Source: Tricholoma matsutake
Taxonomy: Eukaryota > Basidiomycota > Agaricomycetes > Agaricales > Tricholomataceae
Direction of reading: 5' to 3'
Length of the DNA: 64,000 nucleotides
Assembly: GCA_026075535.2 (NCBI GenBank)
Contig: AP026544.2
Location: 6,696,001 to 6,760,000 of the forward strand
Below, in pieces: positions 32,189 to 44,500 of the stretch. The position numbers and the translations under genes were made by a program. Every line of letters begins with the position of its first letter. Positions within the stretch are counted from its first letter, which is position 1. Under the pieces are notes generated by a model. That model was not told the origin of the DNA. It searched no databases and saw only the letters and a program-made list of their open reading frames with translations.

Positions 32189-33777
32189 ATGAGTGCTCCA
32201 AAAGTAACATGCCAGGCAGTTGTTGATTATCTCTGCTCCCGGGCTAGAGCAGCGACACTTGAAGCTAAACAGCCTCATCGTCAGTTGGGTCTCAATGAGT
32301 ATTATCATATTTGGAAAGCCAGGATGAAGCAAGAACTTGTAAGTTGCATTACTCCTACATAACTACATTTTTATCCAGTGTTAGGGGATTCTGGAAATTA
32401 TACTTGGATGGATGATCCTTGAGAACAAGTTCCTTTATCTCACCCCTTTTCAAAAAAGACTGCACTCCTTGGTCATGGATGTATCAAGTTTGGACATCGG
32501 CACATTCAAGGGAAGCCTTTCGTCGCTCAGGGAGGCTACTACCGACATTGACTTGACAAGGATTGTGGAACCATACCTCGATCCTTGGTGGATCATCAGT
32601 ACTCCCATGGTCATCAATCCAGACCTTTTCCCAGATGTACTGAGATTCCGGAATGTGGTATGTAGCACTACATCTCATTATTAGATACTAGAATGATAAT
32701 ATTTTTTATTGATAACAGATGGGGCCAGGTGTCAATGAAATTGCCCCTTCTGATCAAGGGTTTTGCTTGATGTCAGCCAAAGTCAGCAGGACTCGTTGCT
32801 GGCATTGGGAATGGTACATGTGGCTGTGGGAGAGCTCTTGATAGAAAGGGAAGATCTTGTAGATGATGAGGAGGTCTCCGATGTGGAATGTCCAGTCCAA
32901 CTTACCTTGCCTTTAACCCAGTGATCAAAAGTAGATAATGGAGTCTTGATGATTGGAAGTCTGCTTATGGCTATGCAACTTATGTAATGATCAACATTGG
33001 ATATATTTACTTGAAACTTGAGAGATGGTCAAATCACCAACCATGAGCATCAACTGGAATGTATTGCCAGTGTTTATCCATGAAGGTGTCATTGATTTCC
33101 CCTTTTTGAACAATGCCGAAGCACAGGAATTCATGGATCTTCTCTGCTCACAGAGTTTGTTCATGGCAGCAATCAGTCCCAATAGTAATCATTCAACGGA
33201 GCATAAATTGCAATATCTGCAAATGATTAGAGAAGAATTGGTAAGTGAACCAATGGGAACTGTCATTTCATTCGGTTTTCTAAAATCGGACAGGCTGCAG
33301 GTCGACAATTCCTGGGGAAATGTTATCTGAAGAGTTTCCACATTATAGTTCCAGAAGTTTATAAGCAAATGCATCATATTGTCAAGGCAGAAGAAGAGCT
33401 CCTTGGACTCCTTGAAAAGATTAGAGGATTGCATTCTAATTACTTACAAGAACATCCCACCACTAGTGGCCAGAAAAGACAGCCCTGGTTCTCAATATCT
33501 TTGAACAACCAGTGGGGTATGAGTCTGGAGCAAGTACTTCAGGCACATAGAGAATTTGTGAGTGATCCTCTTCATCTTGGATTTAATTTTAAATGTAACT
33601 GGACAATGCTCATTGTGATCATCTTAGAACATCACTGGTGATGAAACCACCAGGCAACACCATCCTATACTTCCAAGGGAACACCTACCTGCTATGATGG
33701 CAGGATATCAAAACATGTTGGAGAGTCAAACAAGAGTGGCTAGTATTCGGGCAGCTATACAGGATGATTTGAGATAA
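32189..33777 (+). CDS. Unrecognised KDZ cargo gene, multi-exon
   Basis: Probable start MSAPKVTCQAVVDYL at 32189, divergent from the dioxygenase with ~300 bp between. Several exons can be followed: RQLGLNEYYHIWKARMKQEL before a GTAAGT donor, FKGSLSSLREATTDIDLTRI, INWNVLPVFIHEGVIDFPFL (near 33048), VKAEEELLGLLEKIRGLHSN, and a last exon ending RAAIQDDLR with TAA at 33775-33777. There is no transmembrane segment or recognisable domain; it looks largely helical. I do not know its function. Placement beside the dioxygenase suggests a shared promoter and a role in the element's life cycle, which is inference. Confidence 0.45.
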
Positions 33778-33904
33778 TGGAGAGAGGCTTACCTATGGAA
33801 TTATATATTGGATAATCATTATTTACATTTGGACCATGAAAGATATTCGAATGTATGTGAAACAATTACAACAATATAAAACCACCCTGCAAAATGAAAG
33901 TGAG

Positions 33905-34195
33905 ATCAATCCAACAAAATGACCCAACAAAATGGCCAGATAAGTATTCGGGTCATCTACTGTCGGGTCATCTGGTGTCGGGTCATCTGGTGTCGGGTCA
34001 TTTTGTCGGGTCATTTTGTTGGGTCATTTTGTTGGGTCATTTTGTTGGGTCATTTTGTCAGGTCGTTTATCGGGTCATCTAGTGTTGGGTCCTTTCCCCT
34101 TGTCGTTTCGTCTAGTGTCGGGTCGGAATACTTATCTGGCCATTTTGCCAGGTCATTTTGTCAGGTCATTTCATCGGGTTATCTAGTGTCGGGTC
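33905..34195. repeat. Fold-back element built from 13-bp satellite units
   Basis: aatggccagataagtattc (33931-33949) is repeated in perfect inverted order at 34126-34144, and similarity extends ~20 bp outward. The interior is made of gggtcattttgtc and gggtcatctggtgtc units. The same units and an aaataagtatt core recur at 43.6-45.2 kb. It lies just beyond the 3' end of the KDZ transposase gene. Confidence 0.8.
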
Positions 34196-34217
34196 GGGAC
34201 ACTTATGTACTACTACT

Positions 34218-37212
34218 CTAATCAATATTCACCCCCAATCTAATAAATGACTTCCTTGCTGTATCAGCAAAATCCTCCCACATCACCTCCTGTTGTGCAG
34301 CATAGATCTTATGTCCATGAGAGTAATCAGCCTCTTTTCTCTTCCTCCACTCTGCTGCCCGATGATTGAAGTATGCTGTTGTCCATTTCATCTCATACCA
34401 AACAAGGGTGTTTTCCTCCATCGCTCGTTCAAATGCTGCTTTTGCTCTCAGCCAGTTCACCTGGTGAACTACATATATATCTTTAGTTTTACACATCAGT
34501 CAATCTTTCATCCACTCACATTCTTTCATATAATTAGATGACAAACTGTCACCCTCGACATCCATATACCAGAACCATGGCAATGAATCTTGCCTCCATC
34601 CAGACTCCTTTGGGTTTATCAATGTAGTACTCATCTTTAGATGGCTCTGATCAAGGATTTGGAATCGATCTAGCATTTCTTTTGAAGCTCCCAATGACAC
34701 CAGGGCTTCCCTACCAGCCCAATAGTTTTGAGCATAGAGTCGTAAGGCCTGGTCAGTAGAGTGAATACCATCCCAAGATTTCGTTTTTCCTGTTTTAGGT
34801 CCCTTGAGTCGGATCTTCATAATGAACAAGAAAGCTTTCTTTCCCAGCATGAGCCTGATCCCTTTGAGGTTGTCGTTGCACTGCCCACTCTGAAGTTCTG
34901 TCTCAAGCTTTGCCACCTCTACCAGCCCTCTCTCTCTGATTGCTTTGGCGGTCAGAGATGATGGCAATGCAATGACGGAAGTCTCAGGCCTGTTCTCCGA
35001 TCCCACATCATTGAATGGGTTGGATGAAACAGGGCAAGAGATTAGATCAATCTCACCATCGTCATCAGTGATGAAGACTTTGGAGGGTTCATAGGAGGAA
35101 CTGATATTTTCTGATGATGAGTCAGGTCGGAGAAAGTGATTTGCTTTCCTCTGATGATCCAAGATTCTTGTGAGAAGCTGACTTCATTTCTTAGTAATTT
35201 CGATTTGCTCAGTCATTGTCGGGACACCACCAACCTGTATCAGGTAACTTTGTAATGACAGCCTATCCCAAGAAAGGAGTGAAAATGCTGACAATAGCTT
35301 TACTAAACGCTTACTGAGACTCTTGAATTGAGATCCCTTCTGAAAGGAATTCCACTGAAGAGACTTTGCCTGAAGGCTGTTCTCAGCTCAATCGTAACTG
35401 CATCTCGGCTTTACCTGGGGCTGATCCAGGTAATGCTTGAGTTCAGGAGATTGGAAATAAGAAATGAAGAGGACAGTACCTTGTTTGCATTTCAGGGCAT
35501 AGTAATCCATACTCTTGACATTTTCATCCCTATTTTGTTGCGCTGTCATCTCACCCTCTCTCCAAGCTTCTAAATCTGCTGGTGCTGCTGACTCAGTCAG
35601 TTTCTTATAGGATTCTTCCGACCCCTTCAACAAATTCATTGCCCATTTCATCTTCCAAACCAACGATGATTCTACATTGAGTAACACAGTCAATATTCAG
35701 TGTAGGGGAAGGATGATGAGACATTTACTCATGCTGATTAGCTTTTTCCAGTTCGAGTGATTCATGTGGTCATCCAGAATTTCATTCCGATGGGCCATAG
35801 TCGCACTCTTGGCATTTCAGGATGTTTCGTTCAAGACAGCCCACAAAGTTTCCACAATTTCGCCATCAATTACACCACTCCCTGGCACATATGCCAATGT
35901 ATATCTAGGAAGGCAATCATCAACGTGTCCTACCACATGAAAGTCTCCGATCGCTCCTGAATTAATCCCAACCTGTGGACAGGCGGGGCAAAGGACAGTG
36001 AGATCCCCAAGTCCTGGACTTTCAATGTTATGCCCAAATCCATGCCACTTCAGATGTTTGAGGTTCCGGAATTGCCTTGTACATCGGAGAAGTTCCCGAT
36101 ATTGGTCCTGGCAGATTACATGAGTATCAGTGTTGTGATGATCAGTATTTCAATTGGTGGGATGGAGCTTACTGGAATAGTTTTGGGAAAGCATGTGGAT
36201 ATAAATCTCCTCAGCTTCTGGTAGTAATGCCAAGCAGAGGATTTGCACTCCTGGTTTTCGGCAAGGAAGGAATCTAGACCTTCAAATGTGAACAAGGTCT
36301 TGACTTGCTTGAAGGAGGCAGGGAAGAAGTGCAGATCAAGGGCCTGTATATCATCAGGTATGTGTCCAGGGCACCTGCACCATTGGATCGGAAGATGGTG
36401 GACACCATTGCTATGAACGATGACTAGTACATTCTTCGCATAGGTAGTTTTATCCCTAACATCTCTCTCCAGCAACGATCCATCATCTTCCAATTCCATT
36501 TGAGAGAAAGGAACTGAGCCGAACTCGAGGTCATCATCATCATCCAATAACTTGGATGGGAGATCAGGAAGGCCAAACAGCCATTCATCCTCACCCTCTT
36601 CTTGGTGGGAGTCATCACTGGGGTTTGAGGGGCATAGCTTCCCACCATGACCGAAGTGAAGGGTAAGACCGGCCTGTAGAAGGGTGGAATCTTTGAAGTA
36701 CTCATTTTCCCAGTGTTGAATCTTGTGAAAGGGGTTGTTCTGATGAGCCTTCTGACAACAGTCCAAACAACACCAGTCTCCCGATGACCCACAGCTGCTG
36801 CAAAGCATCTCGATTGGAGGCGCCTCAGATGAGAGAATACGTGCTAAATAGAACTTCCTTTTATGCAGGTAATCCCTCATGTAGTCATTTTGTGACTGAA
36901 TACAAAAGGTCAAAAAGGTATCGAGGGCCAAATGGGTAAGGCTCTCACCTTAGACTTTGGAAGTTGGAGGGGTTCTAAGAGCACATTGTCAAAGTTAATA
37001 TTTTGTTCATCTTCAACTGGAACTGAGGGAGTCAATCCTTTGATAGGTTTGGAAGGGGACTTGGATGGGGACACAGAGGAGTGTGAATTTTGCTTGCTAA
37101 CTTTCGTCTTCTTCACCAGGCCTCGAGCTGTGTAATGGCTGGTAGTGCTGATAATTAGAGTGTCACCACTGGCTATATTTCTGAGATTAGGATTGAATTT
37201 TTTGATAGGCAT
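34218..37212 (-). pseudogene. KDZ transposase with CxC2 cysteine cluster, catalytic core deleted
   Basis: Seven exons (37212-36949, 36895-36173, 36107-35729, 35671-35480, 35420-35315, 35262-34520, 34468-34218) join in phase to 885 residues. After a basic N-terminus comes the CxC2 cluster (CSSCGSSGDWCCLDCCQKAH...HFGHGG.LCP, then VHHLPIQWCRCPG, FPASFKQVKTLFTFEGLDSF). Then follow YRELLRCTRQFRNLKHLKWHGFG-type sequence and CPACPQVGIN. Family members then have ~200 residues holding DGNF.A.H and DIACQW motifs. Here the text jumps straight to IGDFHVVGHVDDC and DGEIVETLW. In-frame TGAs lie at 35819-35817 and 35186-35184. The C-terminal helical part (VNWLRAKAAFERAMEENTLV) is present. The class is clear, and this copy should not be able to cut DNA. 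Confidence 0.88.
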
Positions 37213-37422
37213 GAGATGTTGGTTGCTTGTGTGAACTGCTGACTAACCATCAATCATCGGATGCGAGGGTCCCAGGGCAATTCAGACCTGCCGGTGGTGC
37301 CGAAGAAATTCATTCACTCATAGCTCTTAATGGATCACTTCGTGATTATTGATATTGACTGATCGATAGATGCCTATGATAGTATTTCGAGAGCATTCCA
37401 ATGAAATGTGCAAATCATCACC

Positions 37423-38742
37423 ATGGTTCCTCCCCATCAGCAAAATTCCTCACAGCAAGAGCTTTTTGCTCAAATTGCTCAGCAACTTGTTGTTCTGATC
37501 GTCAACATTGTCATTCCTGAAACCTTGAAGATTATACAGCAGTATTATTTCAAGGAGCCATGTTACACATCAATTCTCACAGGGCAGGCTTGGGTCAATG
37601 AACTACTCCATGGTCATCTGAAGCGCATTCACACAGCTCTTGGAATGAATAAGCAAGTTTTCAGGGCTCTCATGTCTGAATTACAAGGGATGGGCCATGG
37701 GGATTCCAAGTACATCACTCTTGAAGAGCAGCTTGCTATTTTTCTATATTGTTGTGTCACTGGTCTTCCTATCCACCATCTTGAGGAAAGGTTTCAACAT
37801 GCTCCCGAGATGATATCTGTGTAAAAAATTCATTTATTTCTGCTATCATCATTTTGGACTCATAGGTTCACAGATACTTCTGTAAAATGGCTCGTATCTT
37901 TGCATTTGCTCCTTTCAATTCCAAATACATAAAACAAATATCCCCTGATGATCCACCTTCATCAAGACTTTTCAACAATCCGAAATTATGGCCTTTTCTC
38001 CGATCTGCCCTTGGGGCAATCAATGGTAGCCACATCCATGCCACTGCTCATGCTGAGTATCATGAAGCGTGGCGCAACCGGAAGGGCTTCATATCACAGA
38101 ACTGCTTGTTCAGTTGTTTGTTCGATCTTCTTTTCACATATGTCCTTACCAGATGGGAGGGCTCTGCATCAGATGCCTGAGTTTATGAAAGTGCGATCTC
38201 TGATGATCTAATTGTACCTGAGGGATTGTATCTCCTTGCCGATGCAGGCTTCCCACATTGCAAGGAGCTTCTTGTTCCCTACCGCGGCATCCGTTATCAT
38301 CTTGCTGAATGGGGGCATGCCTCATTATGGTATGTTTGTGTTTTTCAGTATAAGGCATGCCTAAATTCATGAAATGTCCAGACCACAAAATAAGGAGGAG
38401 CTTTTCAACTTGTGTCACGCTCAGGCAAGAAATGTAATCGAGTGCATTTTTGGAGTTCTCAAGAAGCACTTTCGCATACTTTTGATTGGCCCAGAATATG
38501 ACATGACAATCCAAGCACAAATTCCAGCAGCATTGTGTGCTATACATAATTTTATTCGCATTCATGATCATCATGAAGAAGAACTTGCAAGTGAAGAATA
38601 CCCAAACCAAGGTGGCCACACTGGTGATGGCTTTGTGCGACAAGCCAGCAATGTAGAAGACAACAACCCAAATGGGGTGGTTGCGGGTCAGCGAAATGAG
38701 ATTGCACAGTCAATGTGGAATAGCTATCAGGTGATTTTGTGA
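37423..38742 (+). pseudogene. PIF/Harbinger (HARBI1-like) transposase
   Basis: Three exons, 37423-37818, 37866-38329 and 38382-38742, total 406 residues. Start chosen at MVPPHQQNSSQ. The DDE nuclease domain shows ALGAINGSHIHA (first Asp replaced by Asn: GAINGSH for GAIDGTH), RNRKGFISQN, then YLLADAGFPHCKELLVPYRG (second Asp) and EELFNLCHAQARNVIECIFGVLKKHF (third acidic residue), ending in IHNFIRIHDHHEEE. TGA at 38178-38180 sits where DARVYES is expected. The codon spanning the last splice junction also reads TGA. The catalytic Asp change and the stops make it inactive. It is convergent with the Myb-like gene 90 bp away; such two-gene pairs are the Harbinger rule. Confidence 0.85.
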
Positions 38743-38831
38743 GAACGCAAGGCCAGTGATGACGTTGATGAATTTTTGTACAATACAGATGTAGAGTAAT
38801 ACAGTGTACAGTACAGTTAGTGTACAAAAAT

Positions 38832-40390
38832 TTAGGATACAGCTGGCTTCAAGATCGTTTGGAGAGCATAATGCAATGTATTTTCCCGCTGCACATCAGA
38901 CATGGCTATGAGACTACCGGCAGCATTTGGATTATTGCTATAATAGAATGAAAGAGCACCTCGTTCATTATCATCAATATGGTCTGCATTTTTGATCAGC
39001 TCCATTGCCAACTCGATTCGCCGCACATCTGATTGAAACAGGCTTTGTTGCATAGTCGTATTAAGATTGTTGATGGCCCCAGTTGCTCCAACGAGAGCAG
39101 AGATGCTTGTATTGGTCTTCGTCAATGTCGTTGCACTTGATTGTGGCTTTGAAGCAGTTTTGGATGGTGGCTGATCAGGCATGTGATCATCCCCTGATGC
39201 CCGTTTGCATTTTCCTGATGACTTCGATTTCACTGAGGGCATGCTAGGAGCTGATGCTGGGGTAGGGGGATGTGAGGATGCTGACTTAGGGGGATGCGAA
39301 GATGCCAAAGCAGGGGGCTGTGAGAATGCTGACATAAGGGGATGCAAAGGGGGCTGTGAGAATGCCAAAGCAAGAGGGGCTGAGGATGGAGTCGTTGTCG
39401 GGACTGATAGGATAGAGAGCGAAGATGAGGCTGTTGCAGGTAGTTGGCCTAGTAAAGGACGTGACAACGTTGATGGGAGGGCTGGATCAACAACATCCAT
39501 GAAAGTCAAGCTGTCTTGTGTGGCAGGAAAGATGATCCTGGCTGAAGACGAAGGGGCAGCATGCCCAGTCTCATTGACCTCACCATTCCCATCAATCAAG
39601 AGGTTGGGAGGGGCTTGGGCAGTGCCCCTGTGTGCAAATTGACCTTTTGCAATAGATTTCTCCATGATCGCTTGCATTTTCGCATATTGTGGAAATGATG
39701 CATTGAGGAGCTGACAACAGTACCTTTTCTGTGATTTGAAGGTTAGATACATATGAAAATAACAATATAATAGGAATGTACCTGTTCCTTCCCTAAATTC
39801 TTCTCAATGTTGAAGCTTAGCACTCGTTTGTGCCCAGATACCTGATCCAGCAGGCATTGCACCCATTCCCGACCTTCCATAGTAATCCTCAACCACCCTG
39901 TACATATCTTTATACTAGTAGAATGGTAAAATGGAGGAAAAGGATGTAGAATGATTATATCATGCACCATAGTAAACTTGGCTTTGATGGCAGCTATTGT
40001 TCACGGAGAATGTGGGTGCTTGGTGTCAAGATGCAGTTTAGCTGCTGTCCAGACAACTGGCTTGAAGTTCCCTGGAGAGCTGGCTTCAGAACGGCGGTTG
40101 TACAAGAAAGCAACGAGGTCTTCAATTTCTTGATCTGACCACTTCTTCGCTTGACTCTTCACTGCTTCGGATGTTGTGGCATCATCAGCATTGATGGAGG
40201 GGAGCACATCCATAAGGATAGGGAGACAGATCTGTACAGCAGCAGCTGCGTAGTGAAGAATGTGTTGATGTAGATTATCAATCGGCATATAATCGAAACC
40301 TAGAGACATCGCGGGAGGGAGGCGGAGAACAAAGTCTTTCGGCACCTGCCGGCAGGTTACCCTCTGTAAAAAAGGAAATTTCTCAGTCAC
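38832..40390 (-). pseudogene. Myb/SANT-like DNA-binding partner of Harbinger transposase
   Basis: The first visible exon begins after an acceptor near 40371 (RVTCRQVPKDFVLRLPP), so the true start exon lies upstream and is not fixed. It holds the Myb/SANT-like domain: KKWSDQEIEDLVAFLYNRRS...GNFKPVVWTAAKLHL, then TIAAIKAKF. Later exons carry the VSGHKR-region equivalent and a long Pro/Ser-rich tail with repeats (SAFSQPPALASSHPPKSASS). The end is LHYALQTILKPAVS at 38832. TGAs at 40001-40003 (HSP.TIAA) and in the following exon (LQH.EEF) fit lost arginines. Harbinger elements need such a protein for nuclear import and end binding. Confidence 0.78.
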
Positions 40391-41274
40391 GTGATAGTTA
40401 GGTGCAAGTCAACAAAGTCAGGTAAACATTAAAAAACTGGTCAAAATGTCAGGTCAAAGAATGCAAAGCTAGTAGTAGTAGTAGTAGTATTCAAGTAGTA
40501 TTGAAGAAGATGGTAGGGAGATTTAATGGCTATCACGTGACTACACAATCATGACGTATCAAGTCTATCACACAAATGACATTTGTACAATATTCTAACT
40601 CCATAAGTTCTGAATACATTGTTAGACATGTTAAGAATTTAAGGTTTTAACTCAAAAACTCCAAGTTTTGCTTTGTTCAGAACATAAGTAGATGGTGATG
40701 TACAAACCGCAATTTACATTAGATCAGAAACTTCTAACCATGAAACAACCAACAACACTTGTTCCTCATGATCTCATCTTATCTTTGAAGAATGTATATT
40801 ATGGGGATTTATGATTTAGACAGTGCTTTTTTTCTTATGCCTTTTTACAACCAAACTATCTAGAAGTGATGCCAACTGACTCGAATATATGACTTCATAC
40901 TAGGTGACAAAAAGAAAGTTGACAAGTGGTTTGATTAAACTGAAAGATTGGTCTCCAAATGATCACTGATATGATTTCTGAGCATTTCTGAGCATTCCTT
41001 GGAGCATATTGGTCAATATGTGTGATCAGTGACTGGACTCATACAATTAGGGGCTTTTCAAGACTCAGGATTGATGGATTAATTAATGATTGACAATGAT
41101 TGACAATGATCAAAATTGATCAACCATGATTGACCATGATCGACAATGATCGGTATAATTGATTCCATAATGAAATGATTTCCCCTGCATCCTGATTTGT
41201 ACTTGTTTCAATACCACAACACCAAAAATACACTTATCCACCATCACATCACATACATTACATCACTATACGCT
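40391..41274. other. Non-coding spacer with short direct repeats
   Basis: AT-rich. A tagtagtag run occurs near 40470 and gattgacaatgat words are repeated at 41080-41155, just upstream of the next gene's start. They could be promoter elements. No own Harbinger inverted ends are recognised here. Confidence 0.4.
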
Positions 41275-43515
41275 ATGCCAGCTGAAGCCCATGTTCCTCC
41301 TGAACTCGTCCACTTTAAGCTGACAGGGGAAGATGTGGAAATCCTAGAAGCCAGAAAGGAACAATGGCGAGAGGGAGATTGTTCACAGCGGAACAGAATT
41401 GGTCAGAAAGTTTATGACGAAATGAAGAAAAAGAATCCCCACTGGTCTAGGGAAGATAAGGAGTTGAGGAAGAAGGTCAGTTCATGAATTGGAAAGTATT
41501 TTGCAACACCTTTGAACAGGGCATTTTTAAACAGGGTGTATATGCTTGGTTCCATACATATGGAAGAACTAGAGAATCGTCGGAGAAATTTAAGGGGATC
41601 AAGAAATGGATGGGTAGAAGGGTTCTCGGCGTTCAGGCAAAAGGGGAGTTAATGGAAATGATTCAAGGAAAAACAGGTGGATGGGTAGAAGATACTTCAT
41701 GCAAGGCAGACAATCAAAAGGCATTTGGCACATACCAGAAGGAGTTGAGTAACCTTTGGGGGAAGACATCGGAAGCAGAGAAAAGGAAGATGGAGGACCT
41801 GGCCGATATATGGAATCGAATGGGTCCCCCAGCTGAGGAGCAAGCAAGGTAGGTCATTCACGTTGAATATTGGTATTATCAATACTAATGCAGAACAGGA
41901 ATGCAAAACAGGCTCATAAGCATGTGAAGTCCTTCTGCAAGCAAATGAAAAAGTCTTGTGGAATGGACTGTTTGGTATTAACATGCCACAAGGAAGTGAA
42001 TGGAGTACTTGTCACGAACGCGTTAAGTCTGTTCACTGTCTGAATTTGTTTCTGCCAGTTAAACCTTTTTTTTTGTAGGCATGAATTTATCGGAGATCTC
42101 GGAGGGAAGTCTTTCTTCCAAGCAAACAAAGATTGGGATACCAAGCCAATCATGGGGCTTCTAAACATGCATGCAAAGGAGATGTATTGTAAATGGATAA
42201 TTTCTCATCAGAAAGATTCAAAATAATTGTCTTTTGTTAGCTGCAGCTGAAGAAGCAAAGTTCCAAGTTCCTATTGGAACCTCAAGTCGAAAACCATATG
42301 TTCAGTTGGATATGGATGCCAACGGGAATCCATTGCTTCCTGAGCTGACTGACTGGCCGAGCAAAGGGATGGATAAGAAAGCGTTAATCAGGTCATATGT
42401 TGGGTCAGCATATCATGAGTGGGTCGGCAATCATTCGTTCATTCTCATCCCAGATGACTTGTCAGGTCTGGCTTGAAGTAATGAACATGCAATCCCTCCT
42501 TGGATGTCGTTCATTGAAGATGCAGATAAGTACTTTGGGGCGGATCAGGTTCCTGATGGTTTCAAGCTTATGGATCCATTGAGGATGAAGGACCACCAGA
42601 TCAAGGAGATTTTGACATTTTGGTACTCTAATCAGAAAAGCGATGGTTTTGGTTTCAAATTCTATCAGGACAAAAAATTGAAGGGAAAGAAGAGATCAAG
42701 AGATGATTCCGATTCCGATTCCGATTCCGATGCTGATTCTGATGCCAAAACACCAAGCCGCCCAAGCCGCCCAAGGACCAAGAAGAGTGAGAGGGAGGGT
42801 AAAGGCAAGGAAAAGAGGGTGGAGAAGCCTGAGGAAAGGTGGACTGACCATATTGTTCCAGATTCAAGAAGGCATAAATGGAGGGCTCCCACATTAAATG
42901 AGGTTGAGGAATTGGGTGAAGTGTTTGATTTCACATTGGTCGATCAGATAAAATCATTGGAAGAGGAAGATGTAATGCAGTCCAGACAACCGAAGGGCGG
43001 GCCAAGCAAGACACCAATTCTGATCACAGGAAATTCCAGAAATAGCAAGATGCATCCAGTTAGGAAATGGCAGAAGCTCAGCCTGGCGACAGAACTTGTT
43101 TGAAAGAGTACGATGCGACCTTTAAGCAAACAGACTGGTAGGGCCATGGATGCTGGGAAGAGTGCCAACACTGCGACAAATGAGTATGAGATTCATGGGG
43201 GGGATCAGCAAGAACCAGAGATGATGCAGAAAGGAAAGGTGATGAAATCGAGGTTGGCTGAGAAGATAAAGGAACCACCGAAGAAGAAGCCAAAAGTTTC
43301 TATCAATGTACCTGCTCATTCACAGTCATTGGGTAAGCTTGGTCTATTTTGTCCAAGATGATGAATAATTGAAATGTCCTGCAGTTTTGAAGCCCCCTCA
43401 AAGGCGGTCTACTCGAAACACAACTGAAAAACCAGTACCAATAAGTGAGCAGCCTAATTTAAAGATAATTCCAAAGAAGGCAGAGATGAAGAAACAAAAG
43501 GGAAGGAAAATGTAA
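41275..43515 (+). pseudogene. Unrecognised KDZ cargo gene, multi-exon, acidic/basic C-terminus
   Basis: Start MPAEAHVPPELVHFKLTGED at 41275. Exon 1 ends at a GTCAGT donor (41475). Exon 2 reads GVYAWFHTYGRTRESSEKFK and KAFGTYQKELSNLWG. Later exons give QVPIGTSSRKPYVQLDMDAN and MSFIEDADKYFGADQVPDGF, then an Asp/Ser run (DDSDSDSDSDADSD) and Lys/Arg-rich segments that look like nuclear-localisation signals. The last exon (43384-43515) ends KKQKGRKM. TGAs at 42474-42476 and 43101-43103 interrupt one continuous frame. I do not recognise a named domain. The basic tail and tryptophan-bearing helices suggest a chromatin or DNA-binding role, which is inference. Confidence 0.5.
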
Positions 43516-43574
43516 ACGTAGAATAGTATCCAGACAAGCATAGTGGTCTTTGTTTGGAATTTTTGAGCATTCAC

Positions 43575-44500
43575 TATAGACAAATGACCTGACAAAATGA
43601 CCCGACAAAATGACCCAACAAAATGACCCGACAAAATGACCCAACAAAATGACCCGACAAAACGACCCAACAAAATGACCCGACAAAACGACCCAACAAA
43701 ATGACCCGACAAAATGACCTGACAAAATGACCTGACAAAATGACCTGACAAAATGGCCTGACAAAATGACCCGACAAAATGACCCGACAGTAAATGACCC
43801 GACCAGATGATCCGACAAAATGACCTGATGCAATGACCCAACACAATGACCCAACCAAAGCGAGCCAACACTAGATGACCCGACACCAGATGACCCGACA
43901 AACGACCCAACAAAATGACCCGACAAAATGACCCAACAAAATGAACCGACACCAGATGACCCTACAGTAGATGACCCGACCAGATGATCCGACAAAATGA
44001 CCCGACAAAATGACCCAACAAAATGACCCGACCAAAGTGACCCCACCCTAGATGACCCGACACCAGATGACCCGACAAACAACCCGACAAAATGATCACC
44101 TGGCCAAGTAACCTGAGGATGTGACAAAATGACCTGACTAAAGGACCCGACAAATTGACCAAATAAGTATTGTGACCCGACAATAGATGACCCAACACAA
44201 GATGACCCAACACTAGATGACCCGACAAAATGTCGGGTCATTTTGTCAGGTCATGTTGTCAGTTCATTGTGTCGGGTCATCGGGTCATTTTGTCAGGTCA
44301 TTTCTTGAGATCATGTCGGGTCATTTTGTCGGGTCATGTTGTCGGGTCATTTTGTTGGATCATCTGGGAGGGTCATCTACTGTCGGGTCATCTGGTGTCG
44401 GGTCATTTTGTCGGGTCATTTTGTTGGGTCATTTTGTCGGGTCATTTTGTTGGGTCATTTTGTTGGGTCATTTTGTCGGGTCGTTTGTCGGGTCAATGGC
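43575..44500. repeat. 13-bp satellite array arranged as a palindrome
   Basis: Units of gacccgacaaaat (13 bp) run to about 44230. Then the orientation flips to gtcgggtcatttt units up to 44500. The centre gacccgacaaaatgtcgggtc (44219-44239) marks the switch. Degenerate units include gatgacccgacacca. Large apparent open frames here are only satellite translated in six frames. Confidence 0.93.
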
